Notes: generated by a model from the letters alone, not told the origin. A stretch of 64,000 bases of DNA from Streptomyces sp. NBC_01275 (GCF_026340655.1 NZ_JAPEOZ010000001.1:4526001-4590000); one strand, 5' to 3'. Positions 38,939 to 48,321 are shown, counted from the stretch's first letter. Numbers and translations: made by a program.

Positions 38939-39838
38939 ATGACGAGCTTGCGTTCGCTGCGACTGCCTGACGGATTCCTCGACTTATTCACCAGCCGGCT
39001 CGTGGAGGTGAACGGGCTGCGGCTGCACACGGTCACCGGTGGGGACGGCCCGGCGCTGCTGCTGATCGGCGGGTGGCCCCAGACCTGGTACGCCTGGCGG
39101 GAAGTGATGCCCGCGCTCGCCCGTGAGCACACCGTCGTCGCCGTCGACTCGCGCGGCGCCGGGCTCTCCGACAAGCCCGACGACGGGTACGACGCCGGCA
39201 CGCTGGCCGCCGATCTGGTCGCGTTGATGGCCGCGCTCGGGCACGACCGGTTCGACGTGGTCGGCCACGACATCGGTACGTGGACCGGCTACGCCCTCGC
39301 CGCCGATCACCCCGAGCGGGTGGGCCGGCTCGCCGTCCTCGAAGCGGTGATCCCCGGTCTCACGCCGTCCCCGCCGTTCTTCGGCCCGGCCGCGGTCAAC
39401 CTGAAGCTCTGGCAGTTCGGCTTCAACCGGCTCACCGACCTCAACGAGGAACTGGTCCGGGGACGGGAACAACTCTTCTTCGGCTGGCAGTTCGCCACCA
39501 AGGCCGCCACGCGGACCGCGATCCCCGCGTACGCCGTCGACGTCTACGTCGACGCGATCGCCGCGGATCCTCGCGCGCTGCGGGCGAGCTTCGCGTACTA
39601 CCGGGCGCTGGACGAGACGATCGCGCAGAACGAGCAGCGCAGCAAGACCCGGCTGACGCTGCCGGTGCTCGCCGTCGGCGGCGCGCTGTGGAGCGGCGCG
39701 AACGCCGCCCAGACGATGCGGCTGGCGGCCGACGACGTCACGGGGGTCGTCCTCGACGACTGCGGCCATTACCCGGCCGAGGAGCAGCCGGCGCGGTTCG
39801 TCGAGATCCTGGAGGACTTCCTCGCGGCCAACCGGTAG
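38939..39838 (+). CDS. Alpha/beta hydrolase, epoxide-hydrolase-like
   Basis: A 299-residue hydrolase. The nucleophile elbow GHDIGTW near residues 102-108 carries Asp, as in epoxide hydrolases and haloalkane dehalogenases, not Ser. The oxyanion region is GGWPQTWYAWR (near 41-51) and the catalytic His is in DDCGHYPAEEQP near the C-terminus. The ATG at 38939 has no ribosome site and lies 7 bases after TAGAGT, so a leaderless mRNA is likely. It is divergent from a TetR regulator that probably responds to the substrate. Substrate unknown. Confidence 0.86.
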   Translation: MTSLRSLRLPDGFLDLFTSRLVEVNGLRLHTVTGGDGPALLLIGGWPQTWYAWREVMPALAREHTVVAVDSRGAGLSDKPDDGYDAGTLAADLVALMAALGHDRFDVVGHDIGTWTGYALAADHPERVGRLAVLEAVIPGLTPSPPFFGPAAVNLKLWQFGFNRLTDLNEELVRGREQLFFGWQFATKAATRTAIPAYAVDVYVDAIAADPRALRASFAYYRALDETIAQNEQRSKTRLTLPVLAVGGALWSGANAAQTMRLAADDVTGVVLDDCGHYPAEEQPARFVEILEDFLAANR

Positions 39839-39900
39839 CAGGCACGCCACACGGCAAGAGCTCCGCCGGTACAACCGCTCACGCATGGGGCCGGACACAG

Positions 39901-39936
39901 CGGTGCCCCGGCCGTCCGAAGACGACCGGGGCACCG
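39901..39936. terminator. Terminator between hydrolase and tRNA-Lys
   Basis: Perfect 11-bp stem CGGTGCCCCGG/CCGGGGCACCG with a 14-base loop. It has no long T-run on either side, common for Streptomyces, and could serve both converging units. Confidence 0.68.
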
Positions 39937-39977
39937 TAAAACTGCAGGTCAAGGCCCTCCGGAGAGGAACGACCTCG

Positions 39978-40050
39978 TAGGCCCTGTGGGACTCGAACCC
40001 ACAACCAATGGATTAAAAGTCCACTGCTCTGCCAATTGAGCTAAGGGCCC
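39978..40050 (-). tRNA. tRNA-Lys (TTT)
   Basis: A 73-nt cloverleaf. The acceptor GGGCCCT pairs with AGGGCCT, the anticodon loop is CTTTTAA and the T-arm is GTGGGTTCGAGTCCCAC. CCA is not encoded. A TATGCT box (minus strand, 40070-40075) lies 20 bases upstream. Confidence 0.94.
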
Positions 40051-40078
40051 AGGCGATGTTGCCTCCCCGAGCATAGCG

Positions 40079-40125
40079 GGACACGGCCGTGTCTCCGATC
40101 GGGTATCGGAGACACGGCCGTGTCC
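40079..40125 (-). terminator. 21-bp perfect hairpin after the permease gene
   Basis: A 21-bp perfect inverted repeat with a 5-base loop; the arm includes GGACACGGCCGTGTCTCCG. It lies 18 bp after the permease stop and just upstream of the tRNA-Lys promoter, so it insulates the tRNA from permease transcription. Confidence 0.85.
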
Positions 40126-40142
40126 GCGGCTTTCCGGTCCCG

Positions 40143-41675
40143 CTACACGGTCTTCTCGACGCGTGCCGCCTCCCGTGCCGCCGTGCGTTCGTGGTTCGGG
40201 TTGAGGAACCACTCGCGGGCCGAGAGCAGCCACCAGCCGCCCGCGAAGCCCAGGACGACGAGGACGGCGACCGGGGCGTAGTTGAAGGTCTCCCAGGTGA
40301 CCGGGGAGACCTGGGGGAGCATGAAGAGGACCGTGATGGCGGCGACCCATGCCACCGACACCACGCCGATCGCCTTCGACCAGCGGCCCAGGTGCCACGG
40401 CCCCCGTTCGAAGGCCTCGCCCTTGCGGATCCGCAGCAGGGTCGGGATGACGTAGGCGATGTAGAGGCCGATCACGGCGATGGAGGTCACCGCCGCGTAC
40501 GCGGTGACGTTGATCAGGTACGGCAGGCCCAGTACCAGCGCGCCGCCCGCCGCCAGCCAGACCGCCGCGACCGGGGTGCGGGTGCGCCGGCTGACGGTGT
40601 GCCAGACGTGGGAGTACGGGAGGGCGCCGTCGCGCGAGAAGGCGTAGATCATGCGGCTGTTGGCGGTCACCGACGCCATCCCGCAGAACAGCTGGGCGCC
40701 GATGACCACCAGCAGGAGCAGCTTGCCGGCGGTCGCGCCCAGGGCGTCGAGGAGGATCTGGGCGGGCGGCGCGCCGGTCGGGGAGTCGAGTGCGCCGTCG
40801 TAGGACTGGATGGCGTAGGTGAAGCCGAGGAGGAGGACGAAGCCGGCTATCCAGGAGGTCCAGATCGACTGGACGATGCCTTTCGGGCCGGCCGTGGACG
40901 CGTCGTGGGTCTCCTCGGTCATGTGGGCGGAGGCGTCGTAGCCGGTGAAGGTGTACTGGGCCATCAGCAGGCCCAGCAGCACCACGTACACCCCGCTCCC
41001 CCAGCCGGTGTTGTTCACGAACTCCGTGAACACGAAGGACGTCGACTGATGGTGGTCGGGGACGAAGGTCAGCGCTCCGACGATCACCGCCACGCCCAGC
41101 ACGTGCCACCACACGCTCACGCTGTTCAGCAGCGCGACGATGCGGACGCCGAAGGTGTTCAGCAGGCCGTGCAGGAGGAGGATCGCGGCGAAGAGCAGGA
41201 CCGTTCGGCCGGGGGTGACCTCGAAGTCGAACTGGAGGTTCAGGTACGCGCCCAGGAAGGACGCCGCTCCGAAGTCGATGCCGGCCGTCACGGCCACCTG
41301 GCCCAGGACGTTGAACCAGCCCGTGAACCAGGCCCAGGCCGCCGCCGAGCGCGAGGGCGCCAGGCGGTGCGCCCAGAAGTACAGGCCCGCCGAGGTCGGG
41401 TACGCCGAACAGATCTCGGCCATGGACAGACCGACGAACAGCGTCATCAGGCCGACCGCGACCCAGCCCCACACGATCACGGCCGGGCCGCCCGTGTTCA
41501 TGCCGAAGAGGTACAGGGTCAGGCAGCCGGACAGGACCGAGATGATGGTGAAGGAGACCGCGTAGTTGGAGAACGCCGACATGCGGCGGGCGAGAACCTG
41601 TGTGTAACCGAGTTGGGCCAGCCGCTCTTCGTCCGACAGTCCAGTCGGCCCGGCCACTCTGGCGTCATCTGTCAT
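40143..41675 (-). CDS. APC-family amino acid permease
   Basis: A 510-residue membrane protein with about twelve helices. The first helices carry SFTIISVLSGCLTLYLFG and the conserved AEICSAYPTSAGLYFWAHRL, characteristic of the GABA/choline/amino-acid permease branch (Hnm1/GabP/BAT-like). The substrate is probably an amino acid or amine. The ATG at 41675 follows GGGGGC; a start 12 codons upstream exists but lacks a ribosome site. A GTGAC/GTCAC palindrome lies 28 bp upstream. Neighbours give no pathway hint. Confidence 0.86.
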   Translation of the reverse strand: MTDDARVAGPTGLSDEERLAQLGYTQVLARRMSAFSNYAVSFTIISVLSGCLTLYLFGMNTGGPAVIVWGWVAVGLMTLFVGLSMAEICSAYPTSAGLYFWAHRLAPSRSAAAWAWFTGWFNVLGQVAVTAGIDFGAASFLGAYLNLQFDFEVTPGRTVLLFAAILLLHGLLNTFGVRIVALLNSVSVWWHVLGVAVIVGALTFVPDHHQSTSFVFTEFVNNTGWGSGVYVVLLGLLMAQYTFTGYDASAHMTEETHDASTAGPKGIVQSIWTSWIAGFVLLLGFTYAIQSYDGALDSPTGAPPAQILLDALGATAGKLLLLVVIGAQLFCGMASVTANSRMIYAFSRDGALPYSHVWHTVSRRTRTPVAAVWLAAGGALVLGLPYLINVTAYAAVTSIAVIGLYIAYVIPTLLRIRKGEAFERGPWHLGRWSKAIGVVSVAWVAAITVLFMLPQVSPVTWETFNYAPVAVLVVLGFAGGWWLLSAREWFLNPNHERTAAREAARVEKTV

Positions 41676-41702
41676 GCCCCCAGCAATTCCCTTGCCGGGG
41701 GC

Positions 41703-41716
41703 GTGACACACGTCAC
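41703..41716. promoter_or_regulatory. Crp-like palindrome upstream of the permease
   Basis: GTGACACACGTCAC fits the GTG-N6-GNCAC consensus reported for Streptomyces Crp. Short sites of this kind occur by chance in high-GC DNA. Confidence 0.35.
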
Positions 41717-41752
41717 AACTTGGCCGAAAATCGCGGCCAGCGATCCCGCAGC

Positions 41753-41815
41753 CAGAAGATCCCTCGGTCAGAAGATCCCTCGGTCAGAAGATCCTCTCGG
41801 CCAGAAGGCCCCTCG
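41753..41815. repeat. 16-bp degenerate tandem repeat upstream of the permease
   Basis: CAGAAGATCCCTCGGT is present twice exactly (41753-41784), followed by two to three diverged copies. It fills the gap between the permease and the end of the FG-GAP gene. Confidence 0.75.
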
Positions 41816-41816
41816 C

Positions 41817-44800
41817 CTAGAAGATCCCCTTGTAGCCCTGCCAGCCGCCGGCGATCTTCACCCGCGCGCCGAAGCCCCCCTTGCCGTTGCCGGGCAGCCG
41901 GTACAGAACCCCCGCCGTGTCCCGCGCCACCAGGTCCGCCTTCCCGTCCCCGGTGACGTCCCCCGCGCCGACGACCGCGTTGTACGTCCCGCCCCAGCCC
42001 GCGGCCACCTTCACCCGTGCACCGAACGTGCCCTTGCCCGTCCCGTAGTACCGGTACAGGTTGTCGGCCTTGTCCTGCGCCACCAGGTCGCCGACGCCGT
42101 CCCCGTTGAGGTCACCGGCCCCGACGACCTTCTTGTAGGTCTTCCAGTCGGCGTACAGCTTCACCCGCGCCGCCAGCCTGCCCGTGCTCGTGCCCTTGTA
42201 GAGGTACACCGTGCCGGTCTTCGCGTTGCGGGCGATCAGGTCGGGGCGGCCGTCCTTGGTGACGTCGCCGGGCGCGGTCAGGACGTCGTACTGGTTCCAG
42301 CCGGTGCCCAGCGACGTGTACGACGTCCACTGGGTGGACGTGACGACGCATCCCGGCTTGTACAGGCGCAGGGACCCGTCGCCCATCCGCAGCAACAGGT
42401 CGTTGCAGCGGTCCCCGTTCAGGTCGCCGACGGGCACCGGCGTGATCTTCGTCCCCCAGCCCCAGCCCCCGACCTTCCTGGAGAACGTGCCGCTGCCCGT
42501 GCCCTGATGGAAGTTCAGCCTGCTGTCGGAGTCGACGGTGACCAGATCGCCGACACCGTCCGGCAACAAGCTCGGGGTCCCGAGGTAGTCGTGGTGCACC
42601 GCGCCGCCCTGGTGGAGCCGGACCGTGCCCTTCACCGTCAGGGGGGCGCCGACGCCGTCGGCGGGCGTCACCGAGATCGTCCAGTCGTACAGGCCGTTGG
42701 GGGCGTAGCCGGAGCCGGTGGTTCCGTTCCATTCCGGCCGCGGAAGCCCGCCGCGTACCGGGCCGCCGCTCCTGCCGGCGACGACCTTGCCGGTCGTCTT
42801 GTCGCGGATGGTGAGCTGCCAGCTCGCAGCCGGCTTCGACAGCAGAATCCCGTTGTCGGTCAGCAGGGCGCTGTTGCTCGCGTCCGCCCAGATCTGGTCG
42901 GAGATCCGCGGGGTCTCCAACAGTCGCAACGGCTGCTGGGCCACCCCCGACGGAACGAGGTGCACCTGCTCCTCGGCGTCCACATAGGCCGCGTTCGCGC
43001 CCGACTCGTCGACCGTCCAGCGCACGTCCCGCTGCGAGACCCCGGTGTCCGGCAGTTCGCCGATCACCCGGCTCACGGCCGTGCCGTCGGCGACCGTCGT
43101 GAGCGTCAGCTTCCCGGCCCGCTTGTCGTGAGTGACCACGTACCCGTCGCCGAGCTTGGCCTCGTCGGCCGGTACGGGCACGGACTTCTTCGCCGTACGG
43201 TCGTACACCCCGGCCTGGTCGCCGCAGTTCCAGTAGAGCCAGCGGCCCAGCGCCTGGAGTTCGGTGGGCGAGCAGCCGGCGTCGGTGGTGAGGGTCTCGA
43301 CGGTCTTCTTCGTCGTCAGGTCGTACGCGGTGACCGTGCCCGGGGCCGCGCCCGCGGTCCACAGGACGTCGCCGGAGAGGGCGGCGGGGCCCGGCGTGCG
43401 GGTGACGACCGGCGTGCCGCTGTCGATCCTGTAGACGTACTGCTGGGCGGACGTCGTGTAGAGCACGTACCCGCCGGACACGTCGGTGACCCGTCCCCCG
43501 GCGGGAACGGTGACCTCCCAGAAGTCGTACGGGTCGGGCCCGTTGACCCTGATCCGGTCGTACTGCTCCGATTCGCGCTCCAGCCAGACGGTCGGCCCGC
43601 CGGCCGTGCCGAACAGCTGGGAACAGCCGACGTCCGTCGCCGAGCAGGAGTCCAGCAGCGTGTCCGTCCCGTCGTACGACGAGCGCTCCCCGAACGTCGG
43701 CGTCCCGGTCGCGGCGACGGTCCGCCCGTAGGTATCGCGGAAACCGGCATGACTGCGATCGGCGACGACGAGCCTGCCCTGGTCCAGGGAGAGCCCCTGG
43801 ATCTTGTACGGCGGTTTCGGCAGCGCCTTGACCAGGGTGACGGCCGGGCTGCCGTCGGCGCCCGGCCGGATGCGCTGGACGCCCCAGTCGTCCTGGGCGG
43901 CCGCGGTACGGCCGACGGCCACGGCGCTGCCGTCGGAGACGGCGGAGACGTCGACGTTCGACGCGGGCAGCAGGGTCTTCGAAGGGCCGCCCGCGATGGG
44001 CTTGGCGATCACCGCCGTACCGGGCCGGGTGACCAGCCAGTCGCCGACCACGGCGAGGTTCTGCGCCGGGTTCGTGCCGCCGCCGTCCAGCGCGACCTCG
44101 ACCGGGGCGGCGGACAGGTCGGAGCGGGAGAACACCTGGACCGTCGGGTCGCCGACGTCGAAGAGGACCACGTGGTCGGCGGTGACCTGCGCCCGGGGAA
44201 GGACCTTGGAGCGCGGCGGGGTCCAGCCCTGCACCTGCCCCGTCCGCCGGTCGACCATGACCGACGCATACGGCCCGCCCGCCTGTCCGGCCTGGAACAG
44301 CAGCCCGTCGGCGTCCCCGCCCTTGGGCTGGCCGAGGATGTACCCCTCGGGCACTCCGGTCACCGGCACGTCACGTGTGGAGCCGTCGGCCTCCGGGAGC
44401 AGCAGGTGCATCTCCCGCTGGACCGTCGTCCCGCTGTCGTCCTTCACCGACCGGAAGGCGACCCCCAGATCGCCGTAGGCGGTGAGGAACGTCAGCCCCT
44501 CGGGAGTCCGGATCGTGCGCGTGGTGTCGTCGGACGCGTTCCACAGGTCGACCCGGCCGTCGGCGTAGCGGTACGCGAGGACGTCGCCGCCGGCCGTCGC
44601 GTAACTGGCGTAGCCCGTCGGGTGGACCACCTTGACGGACGTGCCGTCCGCGTACCGCGTCCAGACCAGCCCGGAGCCCTCCAGGCTGTGGAACACGCCC
44701 TGCGCGCCGGCGCCGTCGTGCCCGTCGTAGGACGAGCCGCCGTAGACGGAACCCGAGGTGTACGTGGTGCGCAGCGCCGCCGGCACCACCGTCTCCTGCG

Positions 44801-44903
44801 CCCCGTCCGCGACCGCGGTCGACGGCAGCAGGGGGCTCAGGCCGGCCGCCAGCACGGCGGAGGCGGCGACGAGACGCAGACGTACGAAGGCATGACGAGT
44901 CAC
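41817..44903 (-). CDS. Secreted FG-GAP/VCBS repeat protein
   Basis: A 1,028-residue exported protein. A signal peptide covers residues 1-34 (hydrophobic VAASAVLAAGLSPLLP, cleavage near TAVADG). Residues 40-600 look like a beta-propeller or beta-rich region. A FlgD-like Ig fold lies near 665-740 (EWNGTTGSGYAPNGLYDWTI). The C-terminal 270 residues hold at least four VCBS/FG-GAP repeats with calcium-type loops such as GDLNGDGVGDLVAQD, GDVTGDGKADLVARD and GDLNGDRCNDLLLR. The GTG at 44903 has GGAGAGG six bases upstream and gives the proper signal peptide. Extracellular adhesion or binding is likely; no enzyme motif was found. Confidence 0.85.
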   Translation of the reverse strand: MTRHAFVRLRLVAASAVLAAGLSPLLPSTAVADGAQETVVPAALRTTYTSGSVYGGSSYDGHDGAGAQGVFHSLEGSGLVWTRYADGTSVKVVHPTGYASYATAGGDVLAYRYADGRVDLWNASDDTTRTIRTPEGLTFLTAYGDLGVAFRSVKDDSGTTVQREMHLLLPEADGSTRDVPVTGVPEGYILGQPKGGDADGLLFQAGQAGGPYASVMVDRRTGQVQGWTPPRSKVLPRAQVTADHVVLFDVGDPTVQVFSRSDLSAAPVEVALDGGGTNPAQNLAVVGDWLVTRPGTAVIAKPIAGGPSKTLLPASNVDVSAVSDGSAVAVGRTAAAQDDWGVQRIRPGADGSPAVTLVKALPKPPYKIQGLSLDQGRLVVADRSHAGFRDTYGRTVAATGTPTFGERSSYDGTDTLLDSCSATDVGCSQLFGTAGGPTVWLERESEQYDRIRVNGPDPYDFWEVTVPAGGRVTDVSGGYVLYTTSAQQYVYRIDSGTPVVTRTPGPAALSGDVLWTAGAAPGTVTAYDLTTKKTVETLTTDAGCSPTELQALGRWLYWNCGDQAGVYDRTAKKSVPVPADEAKLGDGYVVTHDKRAGKLTLTTVADGTAVSRVIGELPDTGVSQRDVRWTVDESGANAAYVDAEEQVHLVPSGVAQQPLRLLETPRISDQIWADASNSALLTDNGILLSKPAASWQLTIRDKTTGKVVAGRSGGPVRGGLPRPEWNGTTGSGYAPNGLYDWTISVTPADGVGAPLTVKGTVRLHQGGAVHHDYLGTPSLLPDGVGDLVTVDSDSRLNFHQGTGSGTFSRKVGGWGWGTKITPVPVGDLNGDRCNDLLLRMGDGSLRLYKPGCVVTSTQWTSYTSLGTGWNQYDVLTAPGDVTKDGRPDLIARNAKTGTVYLYKGTSTGRLAARVKLYADWKTYKKVVGAGDLNGDGVGDLVAQDKADNLYRYYGTGKGTFGARVKVAAGWGGTYNAVVGAGDVTGDGKADLVARDTAGVLYRLPGNGKGGFGARVKIAGGWQGYKGIF

Positions 44904-45035
44904 GAAGACCCTCTCCAAGAGCGTGAGACGGGCCGCACCGCGCTCTTCCTTCGGTGCTCCCGGCCCCCCGGCCGTCACATCCGTCTCACAAGTCCGCTGA
45001 TCGTACAGTCAGTTCATAGAACCGGGAAAGCGAAA

Positions 45036-45062
45036 TGGCCCCCACCTGTTCGGTGGGGGCCA
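45036..45062 (-). terminator. Terminator after the DEAD-box helicase gene
   Basis: Perfect 11-bp stem TGGCCCCCACC/GGTGGGGGCCA with a 5-base loop, followed on the minus strand by TTTCGCTTT. It lies 22 bp after the helicase stop. Confidence 0.85.
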
Positions 45063-45084
45063 CTCAGCTCGCTACCTGCTGACG

Positions 45085-47412
45085 TCAGCCGTTGCGCTTC
45101 CAGCGCGGCTTGTCGTCACGGCGGCCGAAGGAGCCGGTGCCGGTACCGGTACCGCCGCGGTGGTCGTCACGACGGCCGTACGGGCGGTCGTGGCCGCCGG
45201 CGCGGAAGCCCGGGCGGTCGCTGCTGCCCTGACGGTCACGGTTGAACGGACGGTCGCTGCCACGGTGACCGGACGGGCGGTCGTCGCGGCGGAAGCCGCC
45301 ACGGTCGTTGTCCCGGTTGAAGCCGCCCGACGGACGGTCGTCCCGACGGTCGCGGTTGAAGCCGCCGCCCGACGAACGGTCGTCGCGACGCTCGAAGGAA
45401 CGGCCGCCACGGTCGTTGTCACGGTTGAAGCCACCCGACGAACGGTCGTCACGACGCTCGAAGGAGCGACCGCCACGGTCGTTGTTGTCACGGTTGAAGC
45501 CACCGCGGTCGTCACGACGGTCGCGGTTGAAACCGCCGCCCGACGAACGGTCGTCGCGACGCTCGAAGGAGCGACCGCCACGGTCGTTGTCACGGTTGAA
45601 GCCGCCCGACGGACGGTCGTCCCGACGGTCGCGGTTGAAGCCGCCGCCCGAGGGACGGTCGTCACGACGCTCGAAGGAGCGACCACCGCGGTCGTTGTCC
45701 CGACGCTCGAAGGAACGGCCGCCACGGTCGTTGTCACGGTTGAAGCCACCGCGGTCGTCACGACGCTCGCGGCGCTCGTAGTTGCCGCGCTCGTCACGAC
45801 GCTGACGCGGCTCGTAGGAGGACGGACGCTCCTCGCGCACCGGTGCCGCCGCCTCGGTCGCCTGCGGGGCGGCCGACTGCTCCGGCAGGGACACGACGGT
45901 CTCGGCCTCGGTCGTGGCGGCGGCCTCGGCCACCGCCGTCTCCGGGTCCTCGCCGCGCTCACGGGCGACGCGGGCGACCAGACGGTCGGCCTCCTCGCGC
46001 AGCTCCGTCGCACGGCGCTGCGCCCGCTCCAGCTCCTTGCTGAGCTGGGAGACCTCACGCTCGGCCTGCTGGGCCGCGTTGCCCGCGGACTCGGCCTGGA
46101 CCTCGGTCATCGAACGGGCGCCGGTGATCTCGGCGACCTCGGGCTCGAAGGCCGCGCCGCCCTGGATGATGTGACGCCCGGCGTCGACGCCCGCGTCCTC
46201 CATCAGCCGGAAGATCTGGCGGCGCTGGTGCGGCAGGGAGAGCGAGACCACGGTTCCGGTGCGACCGGCACGGGCCGTACGGCCGGCGCGGTGCAGGTAG
46301 TCCTTGTGGTCGCCGGCCGGGTCCACGTTCAGGACCAGGTCGATGCCGTCGACGTGGATGCCGCGGGCGGCGACGTCGGTGGCGACGAGGGCGTTGACGT
46401 AACCGTCCTTGAAGTCGGCCAGCGTCCGCGTCCGCGCGCCCTGGGTCATGCCGCCGTGCAGCGCGTCGGCCTTCACCCCGGCGTCGCGCAGCTGCTCCGC
46501 GATGCGGTCGGCGCCCAGCTGGGTGCGGACGAAGATGATCGTGCGGCCCTTGCGGGAGGCGATCGCGGCGGTGACCGGCGCCTTGTCCTTGGGCTTCACG
46601 ATGAGGATGTGGTGGGACATCGTCGTGACGTTGCCCTGGGCGCTGTCGACCTCGTGCGTGACCGGGTCGGTCAGGTAGCGCTTGACCAGCGTGGAGATCT
46701 CGTTCTCCATGGTGGCCGAGAACAGCATCCGCTGGCCGCCGGCCGGGATCTGGTCGAACAGCTCGGTGACCTCGGGCAGGAAGCCCAGGTCGGACATCTG
46801 GTCGGCCTCGTCGAGGACCGCGATCTGCACGTCCTCCAGGGAGCAGGCGCCGCGGTTGATGATGTCGCGCAGTCGGCCCGGGGTGGCGACGAGGACGTCG
46901 ACGCCGCGCTCCAGGGCGTAGATCTGGTTGCTCATCGACGTACCGCCGCAGACGACCTTCATCTTCAGGCCGAGGACGTCGCCGTACGGCTGCAGCGCGT
47001 CCGCGACCTGCATCGCGAGCTCGCGGGTCGGCGTCAGGATGACGGCGCGCGGGCGCTTGCGCTCGGTGCGGCCGCCGGCCAGCGAGGCCAGGGTCGGCAG
47101 ACCGAAGGAGAGGGTCTTGCCGGAGCCGGTGCGGCCACGGCCGAGGATGTCCTTGCCGGCGAGGGCGTCCGGGATGGTCGCGGCCTGGATCGGGAAGGGA
47201 CTGGTCACGCCGTTCTGCGCGAGCTTGCGCACCACGCCCTCGGGAAGCCCGAGGGAGGCGAAGGTGATCTCGGGGGTCTTGGGGGCCTCGGGAGCCTCCG
47301 CGGTCTCCGCGGTCTCGACGACGGCCTCAGCGGCCTCGACGACCTCGGTGACCTCGATCGCCTCGTCGTTGTTCTCGGGCACGACGGAGTGATCAGTACT
47401 GGAAATGGACAT
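45085..47412 (-). CDS. DEAD-box RNA helicase with long Arg/Gly/Asp-rich tail
   Basis: A 775-residue RNA helicase. Motifs in order: Q motif in FPIQAATIPDAL, Walker A GRGRTGSGKT, Ia PTRELAMQV, DEAD in VLDEADQM, SAT in MLFSATME and motif VI HRAGRTARAGRTG. Residues 1-50 are acidic and Ala/Glu-rich; residues 470-530 are a coiled coil. From about residue 550 the tail repeats RRDD, GGFNRD, DNDRGGRSFERRDD units, like an RGG domain that binds RNA and may condense. It probably unwinds RNA in cold or stress and helps degradosome or ribosome assembly. Start ATG 47412 has GGAAGG 12 bases upstream. Confidence 0.88.
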   Translation of the reverse strand: MSISSTDHSVVPENNDEAIEVTEVVEAAEAVVETAETAEAPEAPKTPEITFASLGLPEGVVRKLAQNGVTSPFPIQAATIPDALAGKDILGRGRTGSGKTLSFGLPTLASLAGGRTERKRPRAVILTPTRELAMQVADALQPYGDVLGLKMKVVCGGTSMSNQIYALERGVDVLVATPGRLRDIINRGACSLEDVQIAVLDEADQMSDLGFLPEVTELFDQIPAGGQRMLFSATMENEISTLVKRYLTDPVTHEVDSAQGNVTTMSHHILIVKPKDKAPVTAAIASRKGRTIIFVRTQLGADRIAEQLRDAGVKADALHGGMTQGARTRTLADFKDGYVNALVATDVAARGIHVDGIDLVLNVDPAGDHKDYLHRAGRTARAGRTGTVVSLSLPHQRRQIFRLMEDAGVDAGRHIIQGGAAFEPEVAEITGARSMTEVQAESAGNAAQQAEREVSQLSKELERAQRRATELREEADRLVARVARERGEDPETAVAEAAATTEAETVVSLPEQSAAPQATEAAAPVREERPSSYEPRQRRDERGNYERRERRDDRGGFNRDNDRGGRSFERRDNDRGGRSFERRDDRPSGGGFNRDRRDDRPSGGFNRDNDRGGRSFERRDDRSSGGGFNRDRRDDRGGFNRDNNDRGGRSFERRDDRSSGGFNRDNDRGGRSFERRDDRSSGGGFNRDRRDDRPSGGFNRDNDRGGFRRDDRPSGHRGSDRPFNRDRQGSSDRPGFRAGGHDRPYGRRDDHRGGTGTGTGSFGRRDDKPRWKRNG
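45250..45780. repeat. Imperfect tandem repeats encoding the helicase tail
   Basis: Blocks such as CGGTTGAAGCC, CGGACGGTCGTC and CGACGCTCGAAGGA recur about ten times in varying order. They encode the GGFNRD / ERRDDR / DNDRGGRSF units. Confidence 0.85.
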
Positions 47413-47679
47413 GCGAATGCGAAACCTTCCGGAGTCTCGTCGGCACGCGCCCGTCAACTCCGTGTTCGCATTACGACCGCCTCTATGCGGTCAGCCACGG
47501 CAAGGGAGAGTACGCGCCACACGGCGCGCTCTGCAGTGGCGCCGGGCAATTGGGATCAAACGATCTACTACCATACGCACCCTGCCCCACTGAAGGCAAA
47601 CCGAGCCCCATCGTCGCAGCTCAGAGCCAGATCAGAGGCAGATCAGAGGCAGGTCAGCAGCCATCCAGCCGGCCGGACG
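47413..47679. other. Helicase 5' region with hairpin
   Basis: 267 bp. GACCGC/GCGGTC (47475-47492) forms a 6-bp hairpin in the helicase leader. On the minus strand TTGCCT followed after 18 bases by TATGGT (near 47570) could be its promoter. A long leader fits cold-regulated helicases; nothing else is supported. Confidence 0.4.
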
Positions 47680-48225
47680 CTAGACAGGTGCGCCCGCCTC
47701 CGGGGCCGGTTCGCGCTGGATCAGCTGCGGCGCCGCACCCCCGCCACTGCCCTCTTCGTGCGCCGAGGACGACGGCTCGGCGACCGTCGGCTCCGGCGAC
47801 GGGGACGCCGGGGGCTCGGGGGTCGAAGCGGGCGGCTCGGGGTCGGCCGGACGGGTGGGCGTCGGCTGCTGCGGCCCGGACGGCGTGGGGACCCCCGGCT
47901 TGTCGCTGCGGCCCGGCTGGGGCGTGCCCGCCGAGGCCTGCGCGCTCACGCCCGTCGACGGCGCGGCCGACGCGGAGGCCGACTCGCCCGGCTTCGCCTC
48001 GTCCTCGCCGTGCCCGTGCCGCCCGCCGCCGCCCACCGCGCCCCTCCCGAAGCGGCCGACCGCGCCCGCGGACCCCCCGTCGCGCGCCGCACCGCCCCGC
48101 GGCCCGGCCGAGTGCGACGGCTTGGCGTGGCCGCCCTCCTCGTCGCCCACGCTCATGCATCCGGCGGCCGCGGCGACGGCCAGGACGGTGGCGGCCAGGC
48201 GAACGGGTACGTACATGGGGCGCAC
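47680..48225 (-). CDS. Putative lipoprotein, Pro/Ser-rich
   Basis: A 181-residue secreted lipoprotein. The signal peptide ends in the lipobox AAAAGC (Cys near residue 23). The rest is low-complexity: His/Gly/Asp-rich, then Pro/Ser/Thr-rich with PEPPASTPEPPASPSPEPT, ending SGGGAAPQLIQREPAPEAG. No fold is recognised. I prefer the GTG at 48225, seven bases after GGAGG; an ATG three codons later is possible. It is on the same strand as the helicase but 267 bp upstream of it. Confidence 0.7.
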   Translation of the reverse strand: MRPMYVPVRLAATVLAVAAAAGCMSVGDEEGGHAKPSHSAGPRGGAARDGGSAGAVGRFGRGAVGGGGRHGHGEDEAKPGESASASAAPSTGVSAQASAGTPQPGRSDKPGVPTPSGPQQPTPTRPADPEPPASTPEPPASPSPEPTVAEPSSSAHEEGSGGGAAPQLIQREPAPEAGAPV

Positions 48226-48321
48226 GGGGCCACCTCCGGGGCAGGCACAGGGAGTCGACCTCCCCAACTCCCGCCGCCCGCAAGAGGACACGCGCCCCGC
48301 CGTGAGGGTCTGCCGTACGGG

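Noticed and set aside
40089..45245. A 1,718-codon open frame on the plus strand opposite the permease and FG-GAP genes
   Set aside because: It is an antisense shadow of high third-position GC. The protein is low-complexity Arg/Gly/Pro/His and both minus-strand genes have clear domains.
45250..45780. Possible CRISPR-like array
   Set aside because: Repeats are contiguous, imperfect and in frame with the helicase tail; there are no unique spacers and no cas genes.
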